Origin: Spodoptera frugiperda
Taxonomy: Eukaryota > Arthropoda > Insecta > Lepidoptera > Noctuidae
Direction: 5' to 3'
Assembly: GCF_023101765.2 (NCBI RefSeq)
Contig: NC_064218.1
Coordinates: 9,176,001 to 9,240,000, forward strand
DNA length: 64,000 nt
Part shown: positions 37,301 through 49,300 of the stretch, piece by piece
Numbering within the stretch: position 1 is the first letter of the stretch
Layout of the letters: the number at the start of each line of letters is the position of its first letter
Notes under the pieces: model-generated
Seen by the model: the letters and a program-made list of their open reading frames with translations, nothing else
Told to the model about the DNA's origin: nothing
Databases searched by the model: none
Made by a program: the position numbers and the translations under genes

Positions 37301-40300
37301 CTTAGGTTTGGCCTTATTAAGATTTCTTTATATCACGCTATGAGTGAAGGATAACACGATAGAAATTTACCCATGGGGTAGGTAGTACAAAGCACCACCT
37401 AGTCTGCTTTTTTCACTATTTCTGGTTATACAACTATATTACTATAATGTAATTACACTACCTCACATATCATCTTACAAAGCACCACACTCTTTTTTTT
37501 ATTCATTGGTAATTTCATCTCAGAAATACTCGTAGTAAAGAATTGTACAAATAATTGTTTTATGACAGGCGTAATATATAATTAATTTTCCTGAAATCGG
37601 CTAAAAACAACATACCTAAGTACTAACCTACTAAGAAACACCTAGAAAAACGCACTTAGAACTTACACACACATCTAGTTACCATTTTTTTACTACAAAC
37701 CGATATGGGATTTTCCTTATGAAAAGCTTCGTTTCACTTAGCACTTGTTTATAACCTAGGCTTACAAGGCTAGCCTTCGACTAGCCTACGTCACTACTCT
37801 CAATGCTACCATATGAGAGTCCGTGCGTTTGACAATGCCTTGAATAAAGCTGCGTGTGACAGCCAGGGGCATTGAGCGGTAACTAGCCAACCACTACAAC
37901 GACATTATTCTTTATACTTAATAATTTTTTTAATAAAAATATGTGACTGTAACAGAATAGAATAGAATACCTATAAATATTTAAGTTATGTAGAGTTAGG
38001 CAGAGAAGAGCAATGGTCATATTTTTAACTCCACTTTTCGTCAATATTGCCAAATGTTTCCCTTGTTTCCTGCAAATAGTGGATAAGAAAATCCTGTCTA
38101 AAGGGAATCGAAATCCGCTCTATCTAAAATTGCCAATGACGTATTCAAACTACCTTGGAACTTTTTTCTAATTTTCACTCTCAGTGCCCACGACGCGAAT
38201 GTGCGCATTCTACACACATTCATTTTTTTTTCTAAGAAGTTATTAGATAGCTAATAAAATAGACTTTAATCAGTAAACAATGACTCACATGACATAAACA
38301 ATAACTTTTGCATTTAAACTTTGAATTGCATTTTCTTAATACTTTTATCAGGTGTGTCAGGTACTATTATTTCAAGTAACTTAAAATTCCTACTTATCTA
38401 CTTGTTAAAGTCCTCTCAGCCTAGCAACAGCATAGGTTAGGTATGTAACTATTAATAAATGAGTTTTTAATAACTATCTACAAACAAAACCAAATTCGAA
38501 TCATCAAGTGAGTTAGTCAGGGCAAAAAGGGATAGAAATACCAAGCAAGCACTCAGGTACCTAGGAAAAAAAGGGACAAAAATAGCGACTTATCACCGGA
38601 ACTTAAAATAACACAGATATATGAGCGCCATTTTGTACTTTCCACAAGGGTATCTAAGCAGATGTGGGAGCACCCAATTTACAATGGATGGCGAACCTTT
38701 TTTTTACAATAGTCACTCACAGCTGACATTCGGGCGACCCACGAATGTTCCAATGCTTATCCGAACTAATTGTAGCGAGCCTATGGGTGCACTGTGCACC
38801 GACTATAATAGGGCAACTGACTCATTTCGTTTATTCTTTCTACGAATGACAAATATTGGGCACGTACTTTTTCCTTTATCTGTAATGTACATTATTAAAA
38901 TAGCTTTTTGTACTTTCTGGAGTGAATTGTTTTTAATTTTGTTTATTTATTAGACGAGTCAACGCAAGTTCAAGGTGACTGTCAGACTTCCTGCGGACTA
39001 GGGGACTATGCATTTGATAGAGCGAGGAGTAGCTCTTTCTGATATAAGTACCTGCCCCTGCAATGATCTTCAACCGTCTGCCTAGCGTGGAGATCATAAC
39101 AAACCCTTTCATACAGAGAAGTCTCATAGTCCCAAAGAATCATGCATACATACATAACCTCACGCCTGTCTCCCATGGAGGTAGGCGGAGACAATGGGAC
39201 GCCAATTGCTACGATTCTTACACACCTCTTTCGGTTCATCAACAGTCATCAGTATTTTCATGTATGCTCGTCGGTTATAGATACTTTTAATTTTATCCTA
39301 GGAAATAAAAACACATAAGATAACTTTATGCAATAAGTATGATAAGACGTTTGTTCTAGATCTGTGCGTGACATAGTGGCTCCTATAGAGCTTGAGATAG
39401 AGAATATGGAAGAAGTTGCGAGGAAGCAGGAACAGAACGATAACTTGGATCTTCTCTTCAAGGCATTATTGCGGTCTACAGGAATTGAAGCCAAGTATCT
39501 GTTAGTACATACCTATATTGTCTACCTTTTTTTTTATAACGGGGGGAAACCTCCAGAAGGCGCCTAATTTTTGGGGATAAAAGACTAGGGAGTGTTGGAT
39601 TTTTATCTCACTAAATCCACCCCCGTGGCCACACAATACACCTGTAAAGGGCACCGAGTCCTCTTAGTAGACTTGCTCCGGGACCCCCACGCAGCAATGC
39701 CGGTTACAGCACATCCCTAACATATTATTGTCTACCTAGATACCTAATACGTAAACATGTTATACGTTATACCTAGTACTTAAACATTCAATCTTACCGA
39801 GTGTACCAAGGCATCAACCAGTAAGTATCTAGCTTAATTTGAAGTGACAATACGGACTAATTTACTTGCGATTTCTCAATGCCTAGATTGTCCTAAATTT
39901 CTTAGACACTGTTTACTTTGTATCTTTCATTATTAATGAATTACAAATCACAACAGCAATTGGTTAACATAAACTTTAGAACATTTGTGTATTTTAGAAA
40001 TATCCCAGAAAAAGGTTTAGAGGATCATTTTCAAAAGCTATACGAAAAGAAATTGGAATACAGATGCGAATATGAACTAACACAAGCCAATAAAGTTTGC
40101 ATTGAAGCGTTTACCTTGGCTTACGACACGTGTTGTGAGAAAGTGCGTAATAACAATGCCTGGCTGTTGTGTTGGCCTCTGAGATTTAAATACGCCTGCA
40201 ATTTCCTACACCTACTCCAAAAGGACGATACTTGTGATAGCAGGAAGCAGGTGAGTGGAATAGGGTACCTAAATTTGTCTGCGTTGATTGATTGAAAACT

Positions 40301-43300
40301 CTTTATTGTACACCATACAAAAAGACAAACATTAAACAATTGTTAAGTTGATTGTTCATAGTGTGAGTATACTAAAGTTTTTTGAACACTAGTGTTATAG
40401 ACCTCAGAACCATATACTAATGAATTAGATTATTAGTCCATGTTTAGCATGACCCAACTTACTGAAGTCTTAGACCAGTATAAATCAAGTTAAAACTTCA
40501 CCCAATACATCGGCCAATCTCAATAACCGATCTATGTGTGTGTAGATTAGCTTACTAGAAATACAATCCTATATATTTTGTCTTATATATCAAAATTCTA
40601 TCTCTATTTAGACAGAAAATCTATGTAAATAGACTCGCCGTAAGGCAAACAATACCTTCGTCCGTTCATTAAGTTAAACCTAACATATAACTGATTTAAC
40701 TATGTATCTCAGGGGTGGCCAACTTATATGTACTCGCGATCAACTATTTTTTCTAAAAGTTCCTCGCGACGACCTTTTATACAAAATTAGTTTAGTACCA
40801 AAAACTTTGAAGTTTTTTCTTAATTTCTGGTCCGCGATCGGTCAAAAATGCTCTCGGGATCTACCGGTCGTTTGCGATCGACCTGTTGGCCACCCCTGAT
40901 GTATCTAATTCCATGCTCTATTGGTTGTTCCGAAGAACAACACAGGAGTATGTTACGCTTCAGTTTGTTTCTTCTATAGTTGGACCACGGCTTAGGAGAA
41001 GGTTACGTAGCCCTTAAGAGAGCGACGCGCGAGCTGACCGGTGGATTGAAAAACGTCAATCTGAAATATAAAATTACTTTTCAACGCATATTGTATGATA
41101 TTCAGGTGAGGAAAGGTTTTAAAACCATCGCCATCTCCTATATCATCAATTACCTAAGTAGAGGCAGATCAATTTTATTAACCGACTTCAAAAAAAGGAG
41201 GAGGTTCTCAATTCGACCGTTTTTTTTTTTTTTATGTATGTTAATCGATATCTCCGGCAGTTATAGACCGATTTGAGAAATTCTTTTTGTATTTGAAAGA
41301 GTACGATGTCCGTGTGGTCCCATGTAATTTTTTTTAAAGTCTGACCATAAATGTGGAAGATAATCCAGGGAACTCCTCAAAAATGAACAGAATGTGCTCT
41401 GCGTTTGAGTTTAAGTGATGTATATTAGCTAATCTTTCTCAGTAACCATAATATTCAGGACAGATAGTAGCATATCTGGTATAGAATGATGAGGGGTAGC
41501 TTGATGTGCTGTCTGATTTACATGTGTATGTAGGTACCTAATCTGTTTGTGTTTGACAAATGCATATCTCTGGCAGTTATAGTCCGATTTGAGAAATTAT
41601 TTTTGTGTTTGAAAGAGTACGATGGCAGTGTGGTTCCATATAATTGTTTTTAAAGTCTGACCATAAATGTGGAAGATAATCCAGGGAACTCCTTAAAATG
41701 AGCAGAATGAGCTCTGCGTTTACGTTGAAGTGATGCATACTAGCTTATCTTTCTCAGTAACCATAAAATTCAGGACAGATAGTAGCATATCTGGTATAGA
41801 ATGATGGGTAGCTTGATGTGCTGTCTGAGTTACATGACTGTATACCTATGTGGGTATCTAATCTGTTTGTGTGTTTTACAACTGACTATGTATGTAGCTT
41901 ATGAACTGTTAGCTGTCGGCTCAGCAGATCATAAGTTAGGGTATCAGGTTAATATACATTTGAAAGTAATGTAATTATGCGTCAATATGGATAGATATTA
42001 ATATTATTCATTTAAACGGCGTTGTCCCGTATGAGCAGCGCGTTTAATAGGTCGACCCATACTCAAATAAGTTATTCACTAAAAATCAAGAAATAAAAAA
42101 CAATTTTAACAAAAAAAAACCGACTTAGTAGATACAATTATTGTTATTTTTGGAGTCGGTGTCAGCCTAGGAAACGCCAACAACTAGCACGGCACGGGCG
42201 GAGTGGTGGTTAAGTACCTACTTACAACTGGTGTAAAACTGTAATGTTTTGTTGTGATAATAGGTAAATAACAAACCCATCTTAGTTGGCTGACACCGAC
42301 TCCAGAAGTAACAATAATTGTACCTACTTACATTATAATGTGTGTGATGAGTTAGTAAAGTTAGTTGATCTATTAAGTTGTTGAAAAATACGCAATTATT
42401 TCTTTTACTTTTTAGTGCATATTAATTTGTTTTGGAATATTTATTTTTTGAAGTCGGTTTTTTTGGTAAATTTGTGTAGATTAATTTTAGAAGAACATTT
42501 TCCGAACTGCAATGCTTGACTATTCGCTTCAATATTTGTTATAAAGCTTATTTATGCAATATTATATTGTCATAGACATTAATTATAGTTTTGTTGCTTA
42601 ACAAAATAATATTTAAAAGACGCAGTATCATAACCTATGCTAATCCAGGTGTCTAAATCACGAAATTACGAGCTATTGCAAAAGTGTGCAAAAGTGTCCA
42701 GCAGTCTCTCAAGGCTAATGATAAAAACAATGGTAATATAATTTAGCTAAAATTAACACCTCCTATTCTCTAATCCCAATACTCCAGGATGCAAAAGAAA
42801 CTGGCGACCGTGTGCTCCACTCCTTTGAAGAGAAGCACATAGTCATGGGCGTGGTCATCATCACGCTGAACGTGTGTATGGCCATCCTGTTCCTAAGGAT
42901 AGTGCTAGCCGCCATAGCATACCACGATATGTACCTCACTAACATTACCTTTGACAACTTGTACATAACTGGCTACTTCAAATATTTGGACGAAATGAGG
43001 AATAGGAAGAATAAAATTACTTTGTTACCACTTAAAAAGGTATTGAAGCTTTCATTTAATTATTACTTATGGTTAAAATTGTCAGTAACATCACTTTTGA
43101 ACCTGTAAAAAACCATACAAATACATAGATAAATAAACCTACTTACATGTAGGTAGGCATACCCTAAGAAAGGATTTTGATAATTTCCAATGCTTCTTAA
43201 CACGGGCAAAAGCTAGTTGATCCATAATATTTCAATTCTATTTTTGAGTTTCAAAAGTAGGTTTTAGTTAGGCCTTTAACTTTAGTTTCGGTAGGTTCCT

Positions 43301-46300
43301 GTTTTTGATTGGGCGGGAGGAAACGCCCGGGTGTCATCACTGCGAAGACCGCCCGGAGGACACGGTGGAACACACGGTTGCGGTCTGCCCTGCGTGGGCT
43401 GAGCACCGCCGTGTCCTCAGGGATGTGGTCGGCGACGGCGACCTCTCGCGTCCGGCTTTGGTTCAGGCCATGGTGCGGAGCGAGGGGGACTGGGATGCCG
43501 TCTCCTCCTTCTGCGAAGCAGTTATGCTAGCTAAGGAGGAGGCGGGACGCGTGAGGGAACGAACTTCCTCACGCCCTAGCCGACGCGAAAGACACTCCGG
43601 GCGTCGGGGATCGCGTGACGATCTCCGGCCACCGTAAGTGCGGGTCTGCGGACGGCGAGCAAGGGTAGCTCGCCGCCCGACCAGAACCAGACCCGTGCGT
43701 GCGGCGCGTTGCGTTCCGCGCGCGCCTCAAAGAGCCATCAGACCACCACAGATGGGGCCCAGTAGGGCTGATGCTTAACCCGGAGCTGCGGACTACCTAG
43801 CGGGTTTACCGGGGCTCCGGCTCGACAAGCAGGAGTAGGAACGGGGTGGTTTTTAGTCAGTAAGAGTCTGACACTCCCTCTCGCTTTGCCCTGGCGAGAG
43901 AAGTCATTGGATAATTTTCCCCCTGAAAAAAAAAAAAAAAAAGGCCTTTAACTTTAACACAGTAATAATAAGTACCTACGATTAACTGAAGACTTAGTTC
44001 TCAATTTGGACAAATAGCAACATTCCACCAAGCTATGCTTTCCAGATGGAGCGAAGTAAATACGTGGACATATACTCCGTGTCGTACGTGCGGACCCAGC
44101 ACAGTAAGCTGGTGACGCAGATCCTGAAGGTGATGTTGGAGGTGGTGACAGCCACGACCTTCGTGATGCTGGACCGGCTCTTCTACGAGGCTCTGGACGT
44201 GGTGCGCCAACATGCACACCTCGAGTTCGTCCATCAGGGGACGCAGGATTTGAAGATAGAGGTACAAAACGTAGACTATGAATCGTAGAATGTATAGAGT
44301 ACCTATGAAAGAAAATCAATTTCTTCATTACATTTTCAATTTTATTACAAAACAATAAAGTTGACTATCGTGTTTGTCACGCTGAAGTCTCTACATTATC
44401 CATCATTTCACCTTAAAATTGACAATGTAGGCTTTCTGCCACCGTTCTGTGTGTACCTTACCCACCTATATCCCGTAATGTTGACAAAAAAAAAACAACA
44501 AAAATTCTTATAACATGTTGATCTTTGCAAGCCCTGAATTAGCGTGCTTTTCCACTAGAGATGTGCTATGTAGCTATGCTGTCCCAATGAATATGATTGG
44601 TGGAAGCCAAACGCACCCACAGCAATGTAGCATACCACATCTCTGGTGGAAAAGCACCCTGACTATCAACACCAGGTGGAAGGAACAGGTCTCCTAGCGA
44701 ATCTCCTCCGGAAACTGATCAGCAATCTATCATCGACCCGGGACAGCCGGCGCGTGATGACGAACAAACTGTGTGTGCCACAACCACGCGCCATGCCGCC
44801 CATATACTTCTTCAAGATCTACGGAGGCTACGTCTGGATACTTTTTCTGTTGTATATCAATCCATATACGCTGAGGCTGAGGAGGTGAGCTTATTACTAT
44901 AGAAAGAAAGAAAGAAAAATAGTTTATTTCCACCGATTACAAAAAGGGCTAAATGACTTTTTGTATTCATTGTGTATCTTAAGTTTATGACAATAAGGTT
45001 CAAGTTGCTGCCTCGTTGGTCGAGTGGTCGTAAGTGCGAATGCCGGACAAGCGGTCTCGGGTTCGATTCCCCTTTGCGGGTCGGATAAAGTATTACTGCG
45101 CTTGTTTTGGTTTTTGAAAATTTCTCGGTAATAGCACGGAATCTGGAAGCGTGCCCAGTATACGGCAATAGAAGGTGGCCCCTATTACATGGCACTTATA
45201 AAACAAATGGTGAAAAGTGGGTATACATTGTATAGCGGCATTATGTGCCGTAATGTGCTCCTCTGCCTACCTCTTCGGGGATAAAAGGCGTGACGTTGGT
45301 GATGATGATGATGAGGTTCAAGTTGTTAACGTACAGAAATCTGAATATGATTTCGGCTCTTCACAATTGCAGTCTACGTCTCTACTAATATTTCAGACTA
45401 ATCTGCAGTTACTTTTACCCTCTACGCGAGAAACAGCGCGTGTTGCATCTCTACAACGATATCCTTAAGAAACGAATGAAAATGGATAAAACTCTGCGCA
45501 GGTATTGACCACTCTACTTAAATTCTAACCTTGTTATAAGCACAATAAAAGCAGTTTTGCTAGGTGCCCATCATCATGATATTAAATGTGGCATGAGGCA
45601 TTGTAGATTCCTATTAGACTTAAGTACAAAATATTGTTAATTGCATTGTATTTATATTATTATTTAATTTTATGACATCTAACTGTGTTAATTTTATGAA
45701 TGTGGTGCATGTCTGTAATTGGCATAAGCACAAATGATCTTGTGTCTTCATCTTGTCTTACTTTAATGCTGGTGTTTATTCTGTTGACGTGCCTTATAAT
45801 AATAAATAAATAAATAAATAGATGATCTGACTTACCCACAGAATATTAAGTGTGGAAGAGCCATGCTTCGGCATGAATGAGCCGGCTCGACCGGAGTGAT
45901 ACCACGGCCTCACTGAAAACCGACGTCAAACAACGCGTTTGTGTTTCGTTGTGTGAGTGAGGTTACCGAAGGCCTAATTCCCCCCAACTCCCCAATAACC
46001 CTTAAATTACTAACCCCCAAAAGGCCGGCAACGCACATGTAACGCCTCTGGTGTTTCAAGTGTCCATGGACGGCGGCGATTGCTTATCATCAGGTGATAC
46101 GTCTGCTCGTTTATCGGTGTGTTCCATAAAAAAAAAGTTAGAAACAATTCACTTCTTGGTTTTCCTTTCTGCAAAAGATAGGGAGGGTGACTTGTAATTA
46201 TTCGACGTATTCTACTCAGGAGATGATAATACAACAAATTTCTTACAAAATTAGTCCTAAGGTCCCTAGTCCGAAAGTGGTTAGTTTCTGAGATATTCAA

Positions 46301-49300
46301 CATTAATTGTTTTGGTAAAAAAATCCCGAACTGGTTATAAAAACATAAGTAAATAAAAACTAATGGTTTGATTTAAGTTTGTTTGGGTTAGTTTACGTTT
46401 AGGCTAGGTTAGTTTTGGTTTATGTTTCGGTTAGGTTAGGTCTAGGTTACTAAACAAAACCTAACCTAATGTAACCAAAACCAGTTAGGTCTAGGTAAGG
46501 TTTGGGTTAGGTTTTGGTTAGGTTTAGGTTTAAGTTAGGTTTCGGTTAGGTTAGGTTAGGTTTAGGTTTAGGTTTTGGTTAGGTTAGGTTAGGTTTAGGT
46601 TTAGGTTTTGGTTAGGTTAGGTTAGGTTTGGGTTGGGTTAGGTTTTGGTTAGGTTTAGGTTTTGGTTAGGTTAGGTTTAGGTTTGGGTTAGGTTTAGGTT
46701 AGATTAGATTTTGGTTAGGTTTGGGTTAGATTAGGTTAGGTTAGGTTTGTGTTAGGTTAGGTTTGGGTTAGGTTTGGGTTAGGTTTAGGTTAGATTAGAT
46801 TTTGGTTAGGTTTTGGTTAGATTAGGTTAGGTTTTGTTTAGGTTAGGTTAGATTTGGTTTAGGTTTAGGTTAGGTTAGGTTTAGGTAAGGTTTGAGTTAG
46901 GTTTTGGTTAGGTTAGGTTTGGTTTAGGTTTAGGTTAGGTTAGATTTAGGTTTTGGTTAGGTTAGGTTAGGTTTGGGTTAGGTTAGGTTTGGGTTAGGTT
47001 AGGTTTGGGTTAGGTTAGGTTTTGGTTAGGTTAGGTTAGGTTAGGTTTTGGTTAGGTTAGGTTTAGGTTTTGGTTAGGTTTAGGTAAAGTTTGGGTTAGG
47101 TTAGGTTAGGATTAGGTTTGGGTTAGGTTAAGGTTAGGTTAGATTTTGGCTAGGTTTTGGTTAGATTAGGTTAGGTTAGGTTTGGGTTAGGTTACACACG
47201 CTCGCCGAGTGTACAGCTTGGGAGGAGCAGCGCCGTGTCCTCACAAACGAAATAGGAGGCGATCTGTCGCTGCCGGCCGTCGTACGCAAGATGGTCGACA
47301 GCGCGGAGTCGTGGGACGCGGTGGTGTCCTTCTGCGAGGACGTGATGTCGCAGAAGGAAACTGCGGAGCGGGAGAGGGAGATCACGACTCCCCTCCCCGC
47401 CCGCAGTAGGCGCACCGGGCGCAGGAGAAGGGCGGACAACGCCCTCTTCCAGCCCCCATGAATGGGTCCAGGGGCGCGGGACTTGGGGAAGTCCCCGCCC
47501 CCTATTCCATAGACCCGAGGTGATGGCGTGCGCGGGTGTCGGCGCGCGCCTCCGAGACGATGCACGGGGTAGTCCAAACTTACCTACCCCGTGCAAGAGA
47601 TGAGGTCAGGGCGGACCTGGCCGGCATGTGATGTGGGGCTGCGGACGAATCTGGACTCCCGCGCCCCCCACGATCACGTGCTGAGTAGACACCGGGGGGT
47701 TTTAGCCGGTAAGAGTCCGGCATACCCCTCCGCCTTTCCCCGGGCGGAGGAAGTCCATGAGGATTTCCCCCCGACAAAAAAAAAAAAAAAAAAGGTTTGG
47801 GTTAGGTTAGGTTTGGGTTAGGTTAGGTTAGGTTAGGTTAGGTTTGGGTTAGGTTAGGTTTGGGTTAGGTTAGGTTTGGGTTAGGTTAGGTTTGGGTTAG
47901 GTTAAGTTTAGGTTAGGTGAGCCAAACATAACCAAAACCTAAACCTAACCTAACCTAACCAAAACCTAAACCTAACCTAACCAAAACCTAAACCTAACCT
48001 AACCAAAACCTAAACCTAACCTAACCAAAACCTAAACCTAACCTAACCAAAACCTAACCTAACCTAACCAAAACCTAACCCAAACCTTACCTAGACCTAA
48101 CCCAAATCTAAACCTAACCTAAACAAAACCTAACCTAATCTAACCAAAACCTAAACCGAAACCTAACCTAACCTAAACTAACTAAAACCTAAAACGTTAA
48201 CGTAAACTAATCTAAACCTAACCCAAACCTAACCTAACCTAAACCTAAACCTAACCTAACCCAAACCAAACCTTTTATTTTCAAAATTTTGCTATTACTG
48301 AAAACTAACAAAACTTAAATCAAACCATTAGTTTTTATTTACTTATGTTTTTATAACCAGTTCGGGATTTTTTTACGAAAACAATAAATTTTGAATATCT
48401 CAGAAACTAACCACTTTCGGACCAGGGACCTTAGGACTAATTTTGTAAGAAATTTGTTGTATTATCACCTCCCAAGAAAAATACATCGAATTCAAAGTCA
48501 TCCTGTATACATTTATTTTCAAGACATCGTAAAACTTGTGACTTTATGTAGAAAAGCGATCCAAGCCGTGAGAGCCCACTACCTCTCTGGAGAGAACCTC
48601 CTCAGTTTGCGGATGAAGTTCCCATACTTGCTGGGCTGGTTGGATGCTCTACCTGCTGCTAGGATGACCTGCCTCATATGTGGGGAGACGGAACCTAGGA
48701 CTGGTGAGTGGAGTAGAAACGAAAGCATTATTATCAGTACCCTTAGTACGAGTTTGCTTTACGTTTAAAGTATGTAATCGAAACGAGAGGGCGTTCGGCG
48801 TTCTGATTGGCCGGCTGAAATAAATCAACCAATAAAAAAATCTAACTTATACTAAGGGTACAGGTGCAGTTTTTGACTTTGCTACTGCTAGTTGCTTAAC
48901 AGCAAAGCTACTATTAGTAGCAGTGGCCTGGTAGATTTGATTTTCCAGACAATAAATTATCTGTCTACGTGACGTTTTGTAGTATTAGTAACTTTTCAGC
49001 TTTTTAGCAATTTAATAGCAAATATCCATCTTTCATAATAAACTATCACGTTTATAGTACACAAAAACTATAGGATAATACGATTTCCTAGGTCGATCTC
49101 TGATTATTTTATTGAATTAGTGACCCATTCAAAATATCTCGATGCACCTCCGAGTTTCGGAAGGTAAGTACATAACTACATAAGCTGTCGTACCGGTTGT
49201 TCGTCCTTCACATACTTCGTCGTCATTAGTTTACTTCGACCTAGTCCAAGTTTTGGTTTCGGGACCCCTAGTGGGCGGTAACTAGGTACTGACGTACACA

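Larger units (their letters stand above)
46183..48512. mobile_element. Foldback element with telomere-like (TTAGG) arms
   Basis: A ~2.3-kb inverted structure in DCST intron 10. The outer arms (about 46183-46395 and 48287-48512) are inverse copies sharing TTTCTTACAAAATTAGTCCT, GTGGTTAGTTTCTGAGATAT and AATCCCGAACTGGTTATAAA or their complements. Inside, the left part is TTAGG-rich and the right part CCTAA-rich. The outer tips read roughly TACAGGATGACTT. No transposase frame is seen. The right tip lies only about 11 bases from the splice acceptor of DCST exon 11. Confidence 0.75.

Noticed and set aside
43954..44355. A 133-residue minus-strand protein
   Set aside because: It is an antisense shadow of DCST exon 8, which has clear phase-correct splice sites on the plus strand.
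45008..45080. A functional tRNA gene
   Set aside because: A- and B-boxes are present, but the sequence cannot form a full cloverleaf and is the head of a 306-bp SINE with a target duplication.
47176..47596. Two overlapping minus-strand proteins of about 134 residues
   Set aside because: They are antisense shadows of the GC-rich R1-clade reverse transcriptase end.
46381..48275. A true chromosome end (telomere)
   Set aside because: DCST exons lie on both sides, the repeats are degenerate, and the strand flips inside the array; it is interstitial.
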